DNA of 57,099 nt from Alangreenwoodia sp964438605 (GCA_964438605.1 CAYTKT010000010.1:1-57099); one strand, 5' to 3'. Positions 42,801-52,526 are shown, numbered from the stretch's first letter. The notes: generated from the sequence alone by a model not told the origin. Numbers and translations: made by a program.

Positions 42801-44074
42801 TTCAAGCACCTCCCGATTTCCTCAAGAAGCAGCCGATTCTCCGCACTCGTCCTCACAGCCGCCCTGTAATATATGCCATCCTGCTGTTCTTCCTCACTGA
42901 TTTCTTTCCCATTCAGGAAATCATATCCATCCGTCGCTGTCTGCGCAGTCTTCTCACCAAGTCCCCTGTAATCGGAACAATTCCGTATCGCAAACCCCGC
43001 CTGGGCCATTCTTTCATCAAGTCCCCTCGGCCCATGAAAAAGGATAAAATTCGCCGCTCCTTTCACTGTCCGCAGCCCCAAATTGCGAAGGCCCTCATCC
43101 AAAAAACGCCGCTCATTCTCAACATATACAGCCGTCCGCAAAATAAAATCTCCGTAAATATCGCCGCCAAAATCATCCCCGCAGCTAAAGCACGCAACAC
43201 CCGACGTATTCCATTCCCTTCCATCAATATCGGCTGCCGTCCGCTCGGTTTCTTTTCTTTTACCGTCGGTTCCTACATTCCGTCTGCCTTCATCCACACC
43301 GAGTATTGCCAGTCCAGCCGCCTGTGCCGGCCCTGAAACCTGCCACGGCGCTCCGAAGCACGCCGTCTGCTGCGCCAGCTTCCTGCGTCCAAACAGTACA
43401 AATCCCAATCTCAATCCGGCCATAGCAAAAATTTTCGTAAATGCCTTAATTACCACGACATCTAGCCCTTCTGCCGCCGCAAAAACAGCACTGTGCTCCT
43501 TACCGTCACGCACAAAATCTAAAAAACACTCATCAACAACAAGCGTCACGCCTTTCTCGTCGCATCGCCTCACAATTTCTTCCATCAGCCCGCGCTCTAT
43601 CAGGCCGCCCGCCGGATTTCCCGGATTACAGAGAAACAGCGCATCAAAATCCTCCGAAATCATTTCAATCTGCTCTTTCCCCATCACAAACCCGTTTTCC
43701 TCATCTGTAACAAAATACTCCGTATCACACCCATACATCTGCAGTGCCCGCTCATACTCAGAAAATGTCGGTACTCCCAATAAAGCCCTCTGAAATCCAG
43801 CGCATCCACACAATCTATAAATCAGATCTGACGCTCCATTCCCGCAGACAATCCGTCCGCTGTCCATACCATAACGGGCCGCCAGCGCCTCCCTCAGCAT
43901 CAGACAGGAATCGTCAGGATATTTCTCAAAAATATTCCATCCACTAAGCAGCGCCTCTTTTGCTTCCTCCGGCATCCCCAACGGATTCAGATTGACCGAA
44001 AAATCCCGGCAAAGCTCCCCTATTTTCCCTTCCCCACCATGATGATTCCTCTCCATTATGCCTTTTTCCTTCAT
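42791..44074 (-). CDS. cobD: Threonine-phosphate decarboxylase-like aminotransferase
   Basis: A 427-residue fold-type I PLP protein of the CobD/histidinol-phosphate aminotransferase type. CobD makes 1-aminopropan-2-ol phosphate, the linker of the cobalamin nucleotide loop. Seen motifs are FSVNLNPLGMP, CGNGASDLIYRL, LCNPGNPAGG, VVDECFLDF and the Schiff-base Lys in VIKAFTKIFAMAGLRLG. Two hydrophilic insertions (about 270-315 and 375-400) lengthen it well beyond the usual 360 residues. It sits between cbiB and cobQ. A second in-frame ATG at 44056 is an alternative start. Confidence 0.88.
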   Translation of the reverse strand: MKEKGIMERNHHGGEGKIGELCRDFSVNLNPLGMPEEAKEALLSGWNIFEKYPDDSCLMLREALAARYGMDSGRIVCGNGASDLIYRLCGCAGFQRALLGVPTFSEYERALQMYGCDTEYFVTDEENGFVMGKEQIEMISEDFDALFLCNPGNPAGGLIERGLMEEIVRRCDEKGVTLVVDECFLDFVRDGKEHSAVFAAAEGLDVVVIKAFTKIFAMAGLRLGFVLFGRRKLAQQTACFGAPWQVSGPAQAAGLAILGVDEGRRNVGTDGKRKETERTAADIDGREWNTSGVACFSCGDDFGGDIYGDFILRTAVYVENERRFLDEGLRNLGLRTVKGAANFILFHGPRGLDERMAQAGFAIRNCSDYRGLGEKTAQTATDGYDFLNGKEISEEEQQDGIYYRAAVRTSAENRLLLEEIGRCLKWL

Positions 44075-44274
44075 AATCCAATCATTCCTTTCGTAATAAT
44101 CACTATACCTTTCAGTTAATAATTTTTATTCCATTTCCATATTCTTTCCATATTATCTATTCTTTTTAGATAATGCAATTCAGATATTTCTCATATTTCC
44201 CCGATATTTTTCATAGCACTATATTCTTATACAAATTTTTGGAGCATTTCCTTATACTTCCAATTCCATCCTAG

Positions 44275-45600
44275 CTAAATTAAATTAAAAACAATCCATA
44301 TTATTCCTGCCGATAAAATTACTGCCGAAATCCCCGCCAATGACGCTATATACATCATTTTATTTGCCCGCCGAATATCTTCTTTTTCAATCCTCCGAAT
44401 CGCGTCTCCGATAAACGGCTTCTCATGCAGTCTTCCAAAATATACAGCCGGCCCCGCCAGTTTCACCCCAAGCGCACCAGCACAAACAGACTCCGTCTGG
44501 GCTGAATTCGGACTTGCGTGAAGATGCCTGTCCCGCAGAAAAATCCGCATCGCTCTCGCCGGATCAATCCTGCCGGATTCCCCCTTAAAAAATAGCGCAC
44601 AGACAGCCGCTGCAAAAATCATTAGAATCGCTGAAATCCGCGCCGGAATGAAATTAAGCAAATCGTCGAGGCGCGCCGCGCACTTGCCGAAATATTCATA
44701 TTTTTGATTGCGATATCCGATCATGGAATCCATCGTATTGACCGACTTATAAAAATACGCACCCGCCGGCCCTGCAAGCGTCATAAAAAACATCGGCGCA
44801 ATCACCCCGTCTGACGTATTTTCCGCAACCGTCTCCACGGCCGCCTTGATGATTCCTTCCTCATCGAGTGCTGACGTATCGCGTCCCACAATCATGGAAA
44901 CAGCTCGCCTTGCCCCCTCCCGGTCGTCTGCCGCCAGCGCTTCATATACCTTCATGCTCTCCTGCCGCAGTCCCTTCGCTGCGTACATCTGCCAGCACAT
45001 CAAAGACGCCGCCGCGACGCCAATCCATTTGTTGAGCGCACAACACGCCGCTATGACAGCCACCGGAAAAGCTGTCGAAATAACACAGACGGCAGCAGCC
45101 GTCACACATCCCTCTGCAAATTGCCGCCTTTCTGCCGGATGCCATCTTTTCCGCTCATTCTCTCCCTTTTTTAAAGCCACGCCGCTATTTTTCTTCATCA
45201 CCACACTCTTTTCAGAAGATACCTCGCCGTTTTTCTCCATCCCGTTTCTTTTTTCAAAAGACATGACGCCATTTTTCGCTGTCGCCGTTTCTTTTGGAGA
45301 AGATATTTCGCTGCTTTTCTTCGCCTCTTTTCCTTTTTCAAAAGATGCCCCGCAGTCTTTCTTCGCATCTTTCCTTTTTTCAAAAGATGCTCCGCAGTTT
45401 TTCTCTACTCCCGCTCCCGTTTCAAAAGACACGTCATTGCCACACACACTGTTTCCCAACAGTTTTCGCTCAAAAAATGAAATCAGCCGCCCGATTAACA
45501 CGACTGGATGAAGAATCTCTCGCGGATCTCCAAGCAGCAAATCTATAAAAAATCCTGCCACCGCAGGCAGAATACAAAATTCAATCCAATCCACCAACAT
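44275..45600 (-). CDS. cbiB: Adenosylcobinamide-phosphate synthase with a 14-residue repeat insertion
   Basis: A 441-residue membrane protein joining aminopropanol phosphate to adenosylcobyric acid. Family motifs are DLLLGDPREILHPVVLIG at the N-terminus, VETVAENTSDGVIAPMFF, NTMDSMIGY and SPNSAQTESVCAGALGV. Normal CbiB is about 310-320 residues. The extra 110-120 residues form one insertion (about 51-158) in a loop after the first helix, built of seven degenerate 14-residue units of the type SFEKxxxAKKxxGA. It is the first gene of cbiB-cobD-cobQ. No cobalamin riboswitch was recognised upstream. Confidence 0.92.
   Translation of the reverse strand: MLVDWIEFCILPAVAGFFIDLLLGDPREILHPVVLIGRLISFFERKLLGNSVCGNDVSFETGAGVEKNCGASFEKRKDAKKDCGASFEKGKEAKKSSEISSPKETATAKNGVMSFEKRNGMEKNGEVSSEKSVVMKKNSGVALKKGENERKRWHPAERRQFAEGCVTAAAVCVISTAFPVAVIAACCALNKWIGVAAASLMCWQMYAAKGLRQESMKVYEALAADDREGARRAVSMIVGRDTSALDEEGIIKAAVETVAENTSDGVIAPMFFMTLAGPAGAYFYKSVNTMDSMIGYRNQKYEYFGKCAARLDDLLNFIPARISAILMIFAAAVCALFFKGESGRIDPARAMRIFLRDRHLHASPNSAQTESVCAGALGVKLAGPAVYFGRLHEKPFIGDAIRRIEKEDIRRANKMMYIASLAGISAVILSAGIIWIVFNLI
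45151..45440. repeat. 42-bp tandem repeat inside cbiB
   Basis: About seven degenerate copies of a 42-bp unit, in frame, encoding the 14-residue SFEK-type repeats. The core TTTTTCAAAAGA or TTTTCAAAAGATG recurs with regular spacing. Degeneracy between units shows that the array is not new. Confidence 0.8.
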
Positions 45601-45960
45601 ACCGCATTTCCCCGATTAGTCATACTATTTTCTGACATATCAATTTATAATTACCGTATTTTTTCTTATATAATCCTCATTCGTTCCCTTCTTAGCGCCG
45701 TATCTCATTCTCCAAATTCTTTTCATTTATTTCCACTATCCTCACATCACTTCCATGTTTGGCTTTGCATTTTATAACTTTTTACTTATCTCATGCCTTC
45801 TCATTTTTCAATGCACGCGTTTCAAATCCTTCTCATTTATTCCCGCTATCCTTGCATCATTTTTTTATATAATTTCACATCTTACAACTTTTTTTATCAT
45901 CCGCGTTTTGATTCCTAAGTTCTTCCGTTCTAATTCTTTTCATTGTTTTTATAAAATCCA
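45601..45960. other. 360-bp T/C-rich region with a degenerate duplication
   Basis: No gene. Two related blocks of about 45 bp are seen: the one near 45712-45755 (TTCTTTTCATTTATTTCCAC then TATCCTCACATCA) and the one near 45830-45870 (CCTTCTCATTTATTCCCGC then TATCCTTGCATCA). It must hold the cbiB promoter on the minus strand but none is clear. Confidence 0.5.
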
Positions 45961-46578
45961 TTAAATTTCATATAAAACAGTCAATTTCTCGTTTTCCCCG
46001 TCAAATTCGCAGATATATCCGCCGCCATTCTCCACCCGGCGGTCAAAATATCCGGCCTTTGGTTCCTCAAATCCGGAAAGAACCGACATAATCGTCCCTC
46101 CATGCACGACAAAAGCCGCTGTCACCTCAGTGTTGCTTGACAAAGTATCTGCTTTTGTCCCTGTCTCACGTACAAGTCGCCGCGCAATCTTTAAAAAAGC
46201 GTCACGGCACCTGCGCCGGAAAACGTCAGGATCCTCACCACCCGGAAACGACAAAACCCCGCCGCTGTTAATCCATTTCTGATAAACCGGCCATTCGCGC
46301 ATCTCAATATAATTCTTATACTCAAACTCACCAAAATCTGTCTCACGAAAATCAGCTTCTATGTAAACTTCCGATTTCGGATAAATCAGCCCCGCTGTCT
46401 GCACACAACGCTTCATCGGGCTCGATAAAACAATCTGTGCCGCCGGATAAACGCCGTCTCTGGCCTTCTTCACGATTTCCGCCGCACCGTTCTCCGACAA
46501 CATCTCATCCGTTCGCCCGACATAACGGCCTTCCTCGTTTCCTGCCGTCTTTCCATGACGTATCAATACCAATTTCAT
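45961..46578 (-). CDS. Histidine phosphatase family protein (CobC-like)
   Basis: A 205-residue phosphoglycerate-mutase-type phosphatase (PF00300). The catalytic RHG motif is in LIRHGKTAGNEEGRY, the second-half Arg and His are in LSSPMKRCVQTA and VVHGGTIMSVL, and ETDFGEFEYKNY is the acid-loop signature. Its place next to cbiB-cobD-cobQ makes alpha-ribazole-5'-phosphate phosphatase (CobC) the likely role, but sequence alone cannot exclude another phosphatase. The ATG at 46578 follows AGGA; the open frame to 46617 is upstream of it. Confidence 0.85.
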   Translation of the reverse strand: MKLVLIRHGKTAGNEEGRYVGRTDEMLSENGAAEIVKKARDGVYPAAQIVLSSPMKRCVQTAGLIYPKSEVYIEADFRETDFGEFEYKNYIEMREWPVYQKWINSGGVLSFPGGEDPDVFRRRCRDAFLKIARRLVRETGTKADTLSSNTEVTAAFVVHGGTIMSVLSGFEEPKAGYFDRRVENGGGYICEFDGENEKLTVLYEI

Positions 46579-46893
46579 TGAAATATTCCTATTTTTCCAA
46601 ATTCTTTCACTTCTCAATATTTACTGACGTGTTTTCCGTTTCCACACCAGTCACTTATCGTATCTTCCGCATTTCCTTCTTCATTTTCCATTTTCACGCT
46701 ATCAATCGCTATATTTCCTGTAATTTCTCTACTGCGTTCCCATTTTCTGTGTCAACCTCAAAAACTATCCACGTTTCCGCCCCATCAACCGCTATATTTT
46801 CTGCAATTTTTCTGCTATACTCCCGTTTCCACGCTGACTCCCGCTATATTTCCCGCATTTCCGCTCCATTTTCTATTCACACCGACGTATTCC
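46579..46893. repeat. T/C-rich intergenic region with degenerate tandem repeat
   Basis: This gene-free stretch contains at least two related blocks, ATCAATCGCTATATTTCCTG (near 46698) and ATCAACCGCTATATTTTCTG (near 46784), each followed by a similar T/C-rich tail. The period is about 86 bp. No RNA family recognised. Confidence 0.55.
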
Positions 46894-47430
46894 TCATGCT
46901 TCCTGCTTCCATCCCAGCTTTGTCAAAATAAGAACCGCGCCGATTCCCAGCAGAACGCCCGTGACCGTTCCTGAAATCAAAAGCACCGGCATATAAAAAT
47001 AAATTTTCACATTCTCAATAATCAGTGCAGCCACCGTCAACTGGCCTGCATTATGCATAACGCCCCCTGCCATACTGACACCTATCGGACTGAACAGTCC
47101 CGTCTTTTTCAGCAGCAGCATCACCACAAAACTCAGCAGCCCGCCTGCCAGACTATACATCATAGCGGACACGCCGCCAAACAACAGTCCGGACAACAAA
47201 ATCCGCGTTATATTAACGCCAAAAGCATATCCTGCTCCCATTCCATAAAGTGCCACTAAAACCACGAGATTCGATAATCCCAGCTTAATCCCCGGAATTC
47301 CAAAATTAAACGGCAAAATCGCTTCAATATAAGAAAAAATCATCGCAAGCGCTGTCAGCACCGCACAGACAGAAATTTTATATGCCTTACTCTGCATCGA
47401 AGAATCCCGATTCTTCCTAATGTTTTTCAC
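46894..47430 (-). CDS. Gx transporter-family membrane protein (heptaprenyl diphosphate synthase component I-like)
   Basis: A 178-residue protein with about five transmembrane helices, of the family annotated as heptaprenyl diphosphate synthase component I or Gx transporter (PF07456). Signatures are SYIEAILPFNFGIPGIKLGLSN, split across a helix, GGVSAMMYSLAGGLLSF and AGGVMHNAGQL. The GTG at 47430 is chosen because AAAGGAGG lies 5 bp upstream; an ATG 11 codons further on is an alternative. These proteins are usually paired with a NusG-domain-II protein, as here, and may move a small cofactor or precursor across the membrane; the enzymatic annotation is doubtful. Confidence 0.85.
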   Translation of the reverse strand: MKNIRKNRDSSMQSKAYKISVCAVLTALAMIFSYIEAILPFNFGIPGIKLGLSNLVVLVALYGMGAGYAFGVNITRILLSGLLFGGVSAMMYSLAGGLLSFVVMLLLKKTGLFSPIGVSMAGGVMHNAGQLTVAALIIENVKIYFYMPVLLISGTVTGVLLGIGAVLILTKLGWKQEA

Positions 47431-47667
47431 TCCCGCCTCCTTTCTGCACCTTTGCAAAAAAATCCGCTTCCGCTGTCTGCAATCCTGGCCAGGCTGACTG
47501 TTTCTCTCAATTTCCGATTCACCGCGCTTCCTGCCGCTTCGTTTCCGCTTTCTGCACTTTCGTTTCTTTCATTCGCCTGCTGCCCGTCACGCCATCCTGA
47601 AACCCTCCCGCGACGCTTCCATTCATACGCGCCGCGTCATCCCGATTTCCTCTCGTATCATTTTCTC

Positions 47668-48192
47668 TTATTTCGCTGCATTCCCAGATTCTTCAGTGTT
47701 TCCCTCACCCTCCGAATCTGTTTTTACGTCTGCCTCACCGTTTCCAGATTTCTTTGCATCAGCCGCCGCGCCGCCATCCACAGCCTGCCCCACAATCGCA
47801 TCCGGCACCGGCGCGCCGTCCTGTTCACCGTCTTTCCCGTTCACCCTGACAGAGACGGCCACCCTGTTCGGCAGGCAAACAATCGTCTGATTCGAAGCAT
47901 CAATCCCGCCCTGCTGCTTATACTGATTCAGACAATACCCGTCCGGACAGCTCGCCTCCGTCATAACAGCCTTCCCGTCACGAATGGTCAATGTATTGTG
48001 TCCGTACTCCGAATCAATATCGACGCTCGTATCCTCCGCCAGTGAATACGTTCCGTAAATTTCTCCATTCACCGTGACTTCCGCAAAAGCGCCTGCCGTT
48101 CCCGTCGAATACGCATATCTGCACGCCGCCGCACACACAATCGCGAGCAGAATTCCCAGCACAATATCTGCTTTCCGCACGATTCCCTTCAT
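47668..48192 (-). CDS. NusG domain II-containing extracytoplasmic protein
   Basis: A 174-residue protein (PF07009). It has an N-terminal signal anchor (about 9-28) and a small beta domain with the family hallmark SCPDGYCLNQ...TIVCLPNRV. The C-terminal 50 residues are an acidic, Gly/Ala/Asp-rich low-complexity tail. It lies upstream of the Gx-type membrane protein on the same strand, a conserved pairing in Firmicutes. Function unknown. Despite the domain name it is not a transcription factor: the domain is extracytoplasmic. Confidence 0.88.
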   Translation of the reverse strand: MKGIVRKADIVLGILLAIVCAAACRYAYSTGTAGAFAEVTVNGEIYGTYSLAEDTSVDIDSEYGHNTLTIRDGKAVMTEASCPDGYCLNQYKQQGGIDASNQTIVCLPNRVAVSVRVNGKDGEQDGAPVPDAIVGQAVDGGAAADAKKSGNGEADVKTDSEGEGNTEESGNAAK

Positions 48193-48373
48193 TCTTCTTC
48201 CTTCTCATTCTCCAAATTTATCCACATATTAAAAAGTCAGAAAATAGTCCATCCAACATACCGTGTTATTTATCATTATGCATTTAAAATCCTGCAAAAT
48301 AAATATTTAAAAATCTGCCCCAGCGAAACGATATATATATACCAAAGAAATACTTGCATCACCAGCCGTCACT

Positions 48374-48402
48374 GTTCAGAAAATTTTCAAAATTTTCTGA
48401 AC
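48374..48402. promoter_or_regulatory. 29-bp perfect palindrome downstream of addB
   Basis: Arms GTTCAGAAAATTTT (48374-48387) and AAAATTTTCTGAAC (48389-48402) around one C. It lies between the addB stop and the NusG-domain-II start. No T-run follows on either strand, so it may be an operator for the downstream gene more than a terminator. The rest of the 277-bp gap shows nothing. Confidence 0.5.
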
Positions 48403-48469
48403 AAACTGCACCATTTTACCTCGCTTCATTTTATAACAAACAGCATTTTTCATCCAATCCTTCTTACAT

Positions 48470-51400
48470 TCACTTAATATTACAAATACTCTTATATCCG
48501 CAATATCGGCAAGCGTCCGAATACCTCGTCTTCATCGGCAGAATATCAGTACAGCCTGACGCAAACCGTGATGCCGCCTGATACAGATTTTCGTCATTTT
48601 CCCGAATCAATCCGTCAAATTCATCTTCGGTCAGCAGATTCGCACCCGACAACACTCCGTCTTTATTCCTGTACAGCGGCAAGATTTCCGACTGACCCGC
48701 CAGTTTGGAATCCATACTATCAACCACACCGCTGTCATTCAGCACAATCCCGTCAAGTCTCGTATCCTTCCGAAGCTGTTCGGCCACCTTTTTTTCCACA
48801 TCGGCGTCCTGCGTATCGCTAACCTCCGTCAGCCCGTCCCCGATTCGGAAATAAAATACGCCCGCTGGCCGCGCTTCCTCGATGCCGCCCATCGCACCTT
48901 TCAGATAGAGCATCAACTGAAGCCGGTATCCTTGCCTGACCTCGTCGAGATGAAATTTTTCACTGCCTGACTTATAATCTATAATCCGCACATAAGTTCT
49001 CTCTCTGCCTGCCGATTGCACACCTGCAGCTTTCGCAGCTTCATCGCTCATGCTGCCGCTTCTAGCTATCTCGGTACGGTACGGATCTGTTCCCGCTTTG
49101 GCCCGTCCGCCATCCATTCCCGTATCAACAGTGCTCAAGCCTGATTCCGCCCCGCTTTGCCCGTCGTCCGGCTTTATATTAAAGCCTCCGGCATTTTGCA
49201 CCGTTCTATCGCCTGCGCCGTCATCTCCACTTTCCAACCTGCTTTCCACAGTGCCCTCCGCCTGCTTGGGCACGGCCGTCAAAATATCGACACGGTCAAT
49301 AATCCCTTCAATAAAAACGGAACTTCCGTCCTCAAGTTTGATTCTCACCGGTGGAAACAGGGCGTCGGAACGCAACCCGAACCGCCGTTCAAACTGAATT
49401 TCCTTCGTTTTGCCGCTACGTACCTGAAAAATCATCATCCATGCCGTTCGGAAGCAGACCTCCTTAACCCGACTGCGCACATAATTATCACGCCCCTCAG
49501 TCTGAAAAACGCCTTCGCGGTAAGTTTTAGCAAACTCGTCAACAAATCTATCAGTCAACCGATGGCATTCTTCCTGACCGATCGTCATCCAGCGAGAATT
49601 TTCCGCTGTAATCTCCACGCCCTCCTCGGTCAGATTATCGGCCAGCCGCCTGAGACAATCGTGATAAATATCACCGATGGAACGCAAGTCCACCTCGAAA
49701 TTGCGCAATTCCTGCGGCCGTAACCCGTAACTTACGAGAAACGAAAACGGACATCTGCTAAACTGCTCCATTGAAGATGCGCTGAGAATCAACTCTTTGT
49801 GCGCACCGCGCCCATAAAGCGCCCTGACCGCCTTGCGTTCAAGCCGTTCCGTCTTATTCTTAAAAAACAGTCCTTTCTTAACATTTTCAAACGATTCCTG
49901 CCCTTCAAAAAACGGTATAGCCGCCTTCCAAACCTGATGAAGCGGCTCTCCGTCTGCCGCGCGTCTCAGCGCCTGCGTCAGATGAGGCAGTGCGCCATCC
50001 TGCGTCTGAATCAGCCGCAAAGGGTTTTCCTCAGAAAAGACATCGTGATCCACGTCAAACGACGATGCCCGGTTCAAAACCCCCGGAACCGACCCGCTCT
50101 CCTTCATCCGCGTCACCAGTTCAGACGCCCTCAGTTCTCTGCCGTCCGAATCAAGCCTCGCCCAGGAAACAAAGAGATATTCCTCCGCCTTTGCCAGCAT
50201 TTTATACATCGCAAGCTGCTGCTCCATCTCGCGCAGCTCGTCAGTTTCACATATCCGCCGATTCTTTTCGCTAATCCGCTGCTTTTCCTCCTCGGTAAAA
50301 AGCCCCCACGACGAAGATTCCTCTGGCAGCACGCCGTCATTCGCACCGCAGACAAAAAGCGCACGGATACTGCCCGTCCTCGTCCGCTGCATCGTTCCAA
50401 AAATTACCTGGTCATTCGTCGGCGGCAGCAGCCCGATCTCCATCTCGGAAAATCCCTGGGTTAGAATCTGTACATATTCCTCGTCCGGAATCACTTCATC
50501 GCCGATAACTTCCACAATCTGATCGAAAATTGAAAGAATCGCTGCCCAGACCTGAGCCGTACTTTCTGCTGCTTCAAAATATCCACGTTCCTCCAGTTTC
50601 AGTCTTGCCCCATCAATCCGCTGCGGCATCTGCGCCGTTTCAGCCAGAAATACAAACAGAGCTTCCGTCTTTTCCCGCACCGTCTTTCTGCCACGGAACA
50701 GTTTTTCTGCTTTGGAAACAAATGCGTCAATCTCCTCGCGCCAACTGTTGAGCCGCTGCAGCTTATCCTCACCTTCATCTTTTACGCCGTAAACAAACGG
50801 CTTTTTCCAGCGTCCGCTGCGAATCCTGTACTTCTGGCAATAATTTTCCAGTTCCTCACAGGCATCGTCCGCAAGCGGCGAATACCCCGTCTTCATCATC
50901 CGGAACATATCGTGAAATTTCCGCCCATTTCGCACAACATCAAGCATCGCAAATATAAATTCTACCGCAGGATCATGTAAAATGCCCGATTTTCTGTCAA
51001 TAAACAATGGAATCCCGTACCTGTCAAAAACACGCTGGAAAATGGAACCTCGCACTTCTGCGTCGTTGCAGATAATTACAATATCACGATACCTCATACC
51101 TTCCTCGCGTACCAGTTCCGCAATTCTGACGGCCGCCGTCTCCGCCTCTGCATAAAAATCGCTGCACTCCGTCAGTCTGATCTTCGGTGCCGGCGTTACT
51201 TTTCTGTATTTTTCAGGAATCGGCGCCTCGTGATATTCAATCCCCCGCCTTTGCGCCATCTCTCTGAGAGAGTTCTGCATACGCCTGAAAATCGCAAATA
51301 TTTCCTCATCCGGCCTGTCTTCTCCCGTAAAAACGATACTGACTTTCGGTGCCGTACAGACAATCGCTTCCACCATAGACAGCAGCTTCGGCGTCATATA

Positions 51401-52309
51401 GTCAAACCCGTCGATCCAGAATTCATGGCTTTTGACAGTCTTTGAACCGTAAATTTTCTCTGAAACGATCCTGAGAAAATCCTCAGAATCCGTATATCTG
51501 CCGCTGATCTCCGCGCTGTAACGCTCAAACACATCGAGAATATCGTCAAGCTTTTCCTTCAGCACGCTGCCCTGCGGGAAACTCTCCGCAATCTGCGCCA
51601 GCTCATCTGGCTCCACATCGTACTGCTTCAAGTCGGAAATCATATCGTTCATCAGCGATAAAAACGATTTTTTCCTGCGCACCGCCGCAAAAATGCCGCC
51701 GCTTTCCCGCATACCGCCGACAGCTGTGTCGCCGTTTTCAATCATATTCTCGCTCGGTCCGCCTGCATCCTTCGCGTTACCGCTCCTACCTGCCGCATCC
51801 GTTGCATTTTCTGCGCCGCCGGCAGCCATTTTTCCATCCATTCTGCCGACATTTTCCGCGTCTCTCAGACCGGATACAGCCGCGCTGCCGCTCGCTTCAC
51901 CTGTATTCGCCACACCGACCGCGCCGTTTGCCACAATTTTTCCGTCAATTCTGTCGATATTGGCCGCATCTTCTTCTCCAACCTTCGTCTTTTTATGAGC
52001 CTTGTCCAGGTCCGCTGCGTCTTCCAGCATCAGCTTCGCCAATAACATAAAACGCCCATATTTGTCAACCGGAATCCCTGCCGGACGCCCCTCCTGTGAC
52101 ACTATGCGCCGCGTGAAGCCCGACCTGCTGACTACCTCAAACTCCAGCAAAGCATCTGCGTTCATGTACTCAAACGCGTTTCGCTCCGCCTGCAGCGTAA
52201 ACTGATCGGGAACCAGCAAAAAGATGTCTGACGGCATCGCTGATGCAATCTCTTGAAACATGAACATGTCCTTATCTTTATCGGCGCCGCCGAAATAAAC
52301 ATTAAGCAT
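48470..52309 (-). CDS. addB: ATP-dependent helicase/nuclease subunit B
   Basis: A 1279-residue AddB, partner of AddA in end resection and Chi recognition at double-strand breaks. The C-terminal nuclease domain has EGIIDRVDI, IIDYKSG and QLMLYL, and the Fe-S cluster Cys residues lie in CTDILP and CRYCGYKSIC. The N-terminal P-loop is not recognisable: FGGADKDKDMFMFQEI stands where Bacillus AddB has GRSGSGKT. Two hydrophilic insertions rich in Ala, Gly, Asp and Asn are present (about residues 101-206 and 1015-1105). The ATG at 52309 follows GGAGG by 5 bp. No addA is adjacent downstream, which is unusual because addB and addA are normally neighbours. Confidence 0.9.
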   Translation of the reverse strand: MLNVYFGGADKDKDMFMFQEIASAMPSDIFLLVPDQFTLQAERNAFEYMNADALLEFEVVSRSGFTRRIVSQEGRPAGIPVDKYGRFMLLAKLMLEDAADLDKAHKKTKVGEEDAANIDRIDGKIVANGAVGVANTGEASGSAAVSGLRDAENVGRMDGKMAAGGAENATDAAGRSGNAKDAGGPSENMIENGDTAVGGMRESGGIFAAVRRKKSFLSLMNDMISDLKQYDVEPDELAQIAESFPQGSVLKEKLDDILDVFERYSAEISGRYTDSEDFLRIVSEKIYGSKTVKSHEFWIDGFDYMTPKLLSMVEAIVCTAPKVSIVFTGEDRPDEEIFAIFRRMQNSLREMAQRRGIEYHEAPIPEKYRKVTPAPKIRLTECSDFYAEAETAAVRIAELVREEGMRYRDIVIICNDAEVRGSIFQRVFDRYGIPLFIDRKSGILHDPAVEFIFAMLDVVRNGRKFHDMFRMMKTGYSPLADDACEELENYCQKYRIRSGRWKKPFVYGVKDEGEDKLQRLNSWREEIDAFVSKAEKLFRGRKTVREKTEALFVFLAETAQMPQRIDGARLKLEERGYFEAAESTAQVWAAILSIFDQIVEVIGDEVIPDEEYVQILTQGFSEMEIGLLPPTNDQVIFGTMQRTRTGSIRALFVCGANDGVLPEESSSWGLFTEEEKQRISEKNRRICETDELREMEQQLAMYKMLAKAEEYLFVSWARLDSDGRELRASELVTRMKESGSVPGVLNRASSFDVDHDVFSEENPLRLIQTQDGALPHLTQALRRAADGEPLHQVWKAAIPFFEGQESFENVKKGLFFKNKTERLERKAVRALYGRGAHKELILSASSMEQFSRCPFSFLVSYGLRPQELRNFEVDLRSIGDIYHDCLRRLADNLTEEGVEITAENSRWMTIGQEECHRLTDRFVDEFAKTYREGVFQTEGRDNYVRSRVKEVCFRTAWMMIFQVRSGKTKEIQFERRFGLRSDALFPPVRIKLEDGSSVFIEGIIDRVDILTAVPKQAEGTVESRLESGDDGAGDRTVQNAGGFNIKPDDGQSGAESGLSTVDTGMDGGRAKAGTDPYRTEIARSGSMSDEAAKAAGVQSAGRERTYVRIIDYKSGSEKFHLDEVRQGYRLQLMLYLKGAMGGIEEARPAGVFYFRIGDGLTEVSDTQDADVEKKVAEQLRKDTRLDGIVLNDSGVVDSMDSKLAGQSEILPLYRNKDGVLSGANLLTEDEFDGLIRENDENLYQAASRFASGCTDILPMKTRYSDACRYCGYKSICNIK
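51692..52009. repeat. Low-complexity insertion with internal repeat in addB
   Basis: In-frame segment of about 106 codons with two related units, each opening with an I/M-DGK motif (RIDGKIVANGA and RMDGKMAAGGA) about 37 codons apart. It falls before the conserved FLSLMNDMISDLKQY helix. Confidence 0.6.
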
Positions 52310-52344
52310 GGATTCCTCCAAAAAACACGATCATCCTCGATACA

Positions 52345-52372
52345 AACAAAGCTGCCTCACTCCGAGACAGCC
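52345..52372 (-). terminator. Probable terminator between the TSCPD gene and addB
   Basis: Stem GCTGTCTC/GAGGCAGC (52371-52364 with 52358-52351) with a 5-nt loop, then TTTGTTTGT on the minus strand. It is modest in strength and lies 150 bp after the TSCPD stop. Confidence 0.5.
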
Positions 52373-52526
52373 GTATTTTACCCGCAAAATATAAAAAGAC
52401 AAACGGAAAGACGCTCCGGACAAAACACGCACCGCTGCCGCACCCGACGCACCATACTTTATTCCCGTGCAGGCAGCATTCGTTTTCCACTCCTGTCAGA
52501 CCGGACCGTTTCTGCCTTTACACATC

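Noticed and set aside
44100..46900. Cobalamin riboswitch upstream of the cbiB cluster
   Set aside because: I searched the leader regions by eye for the B12-box and found none. The T/C-rich repeats there are not riboswitch-like.
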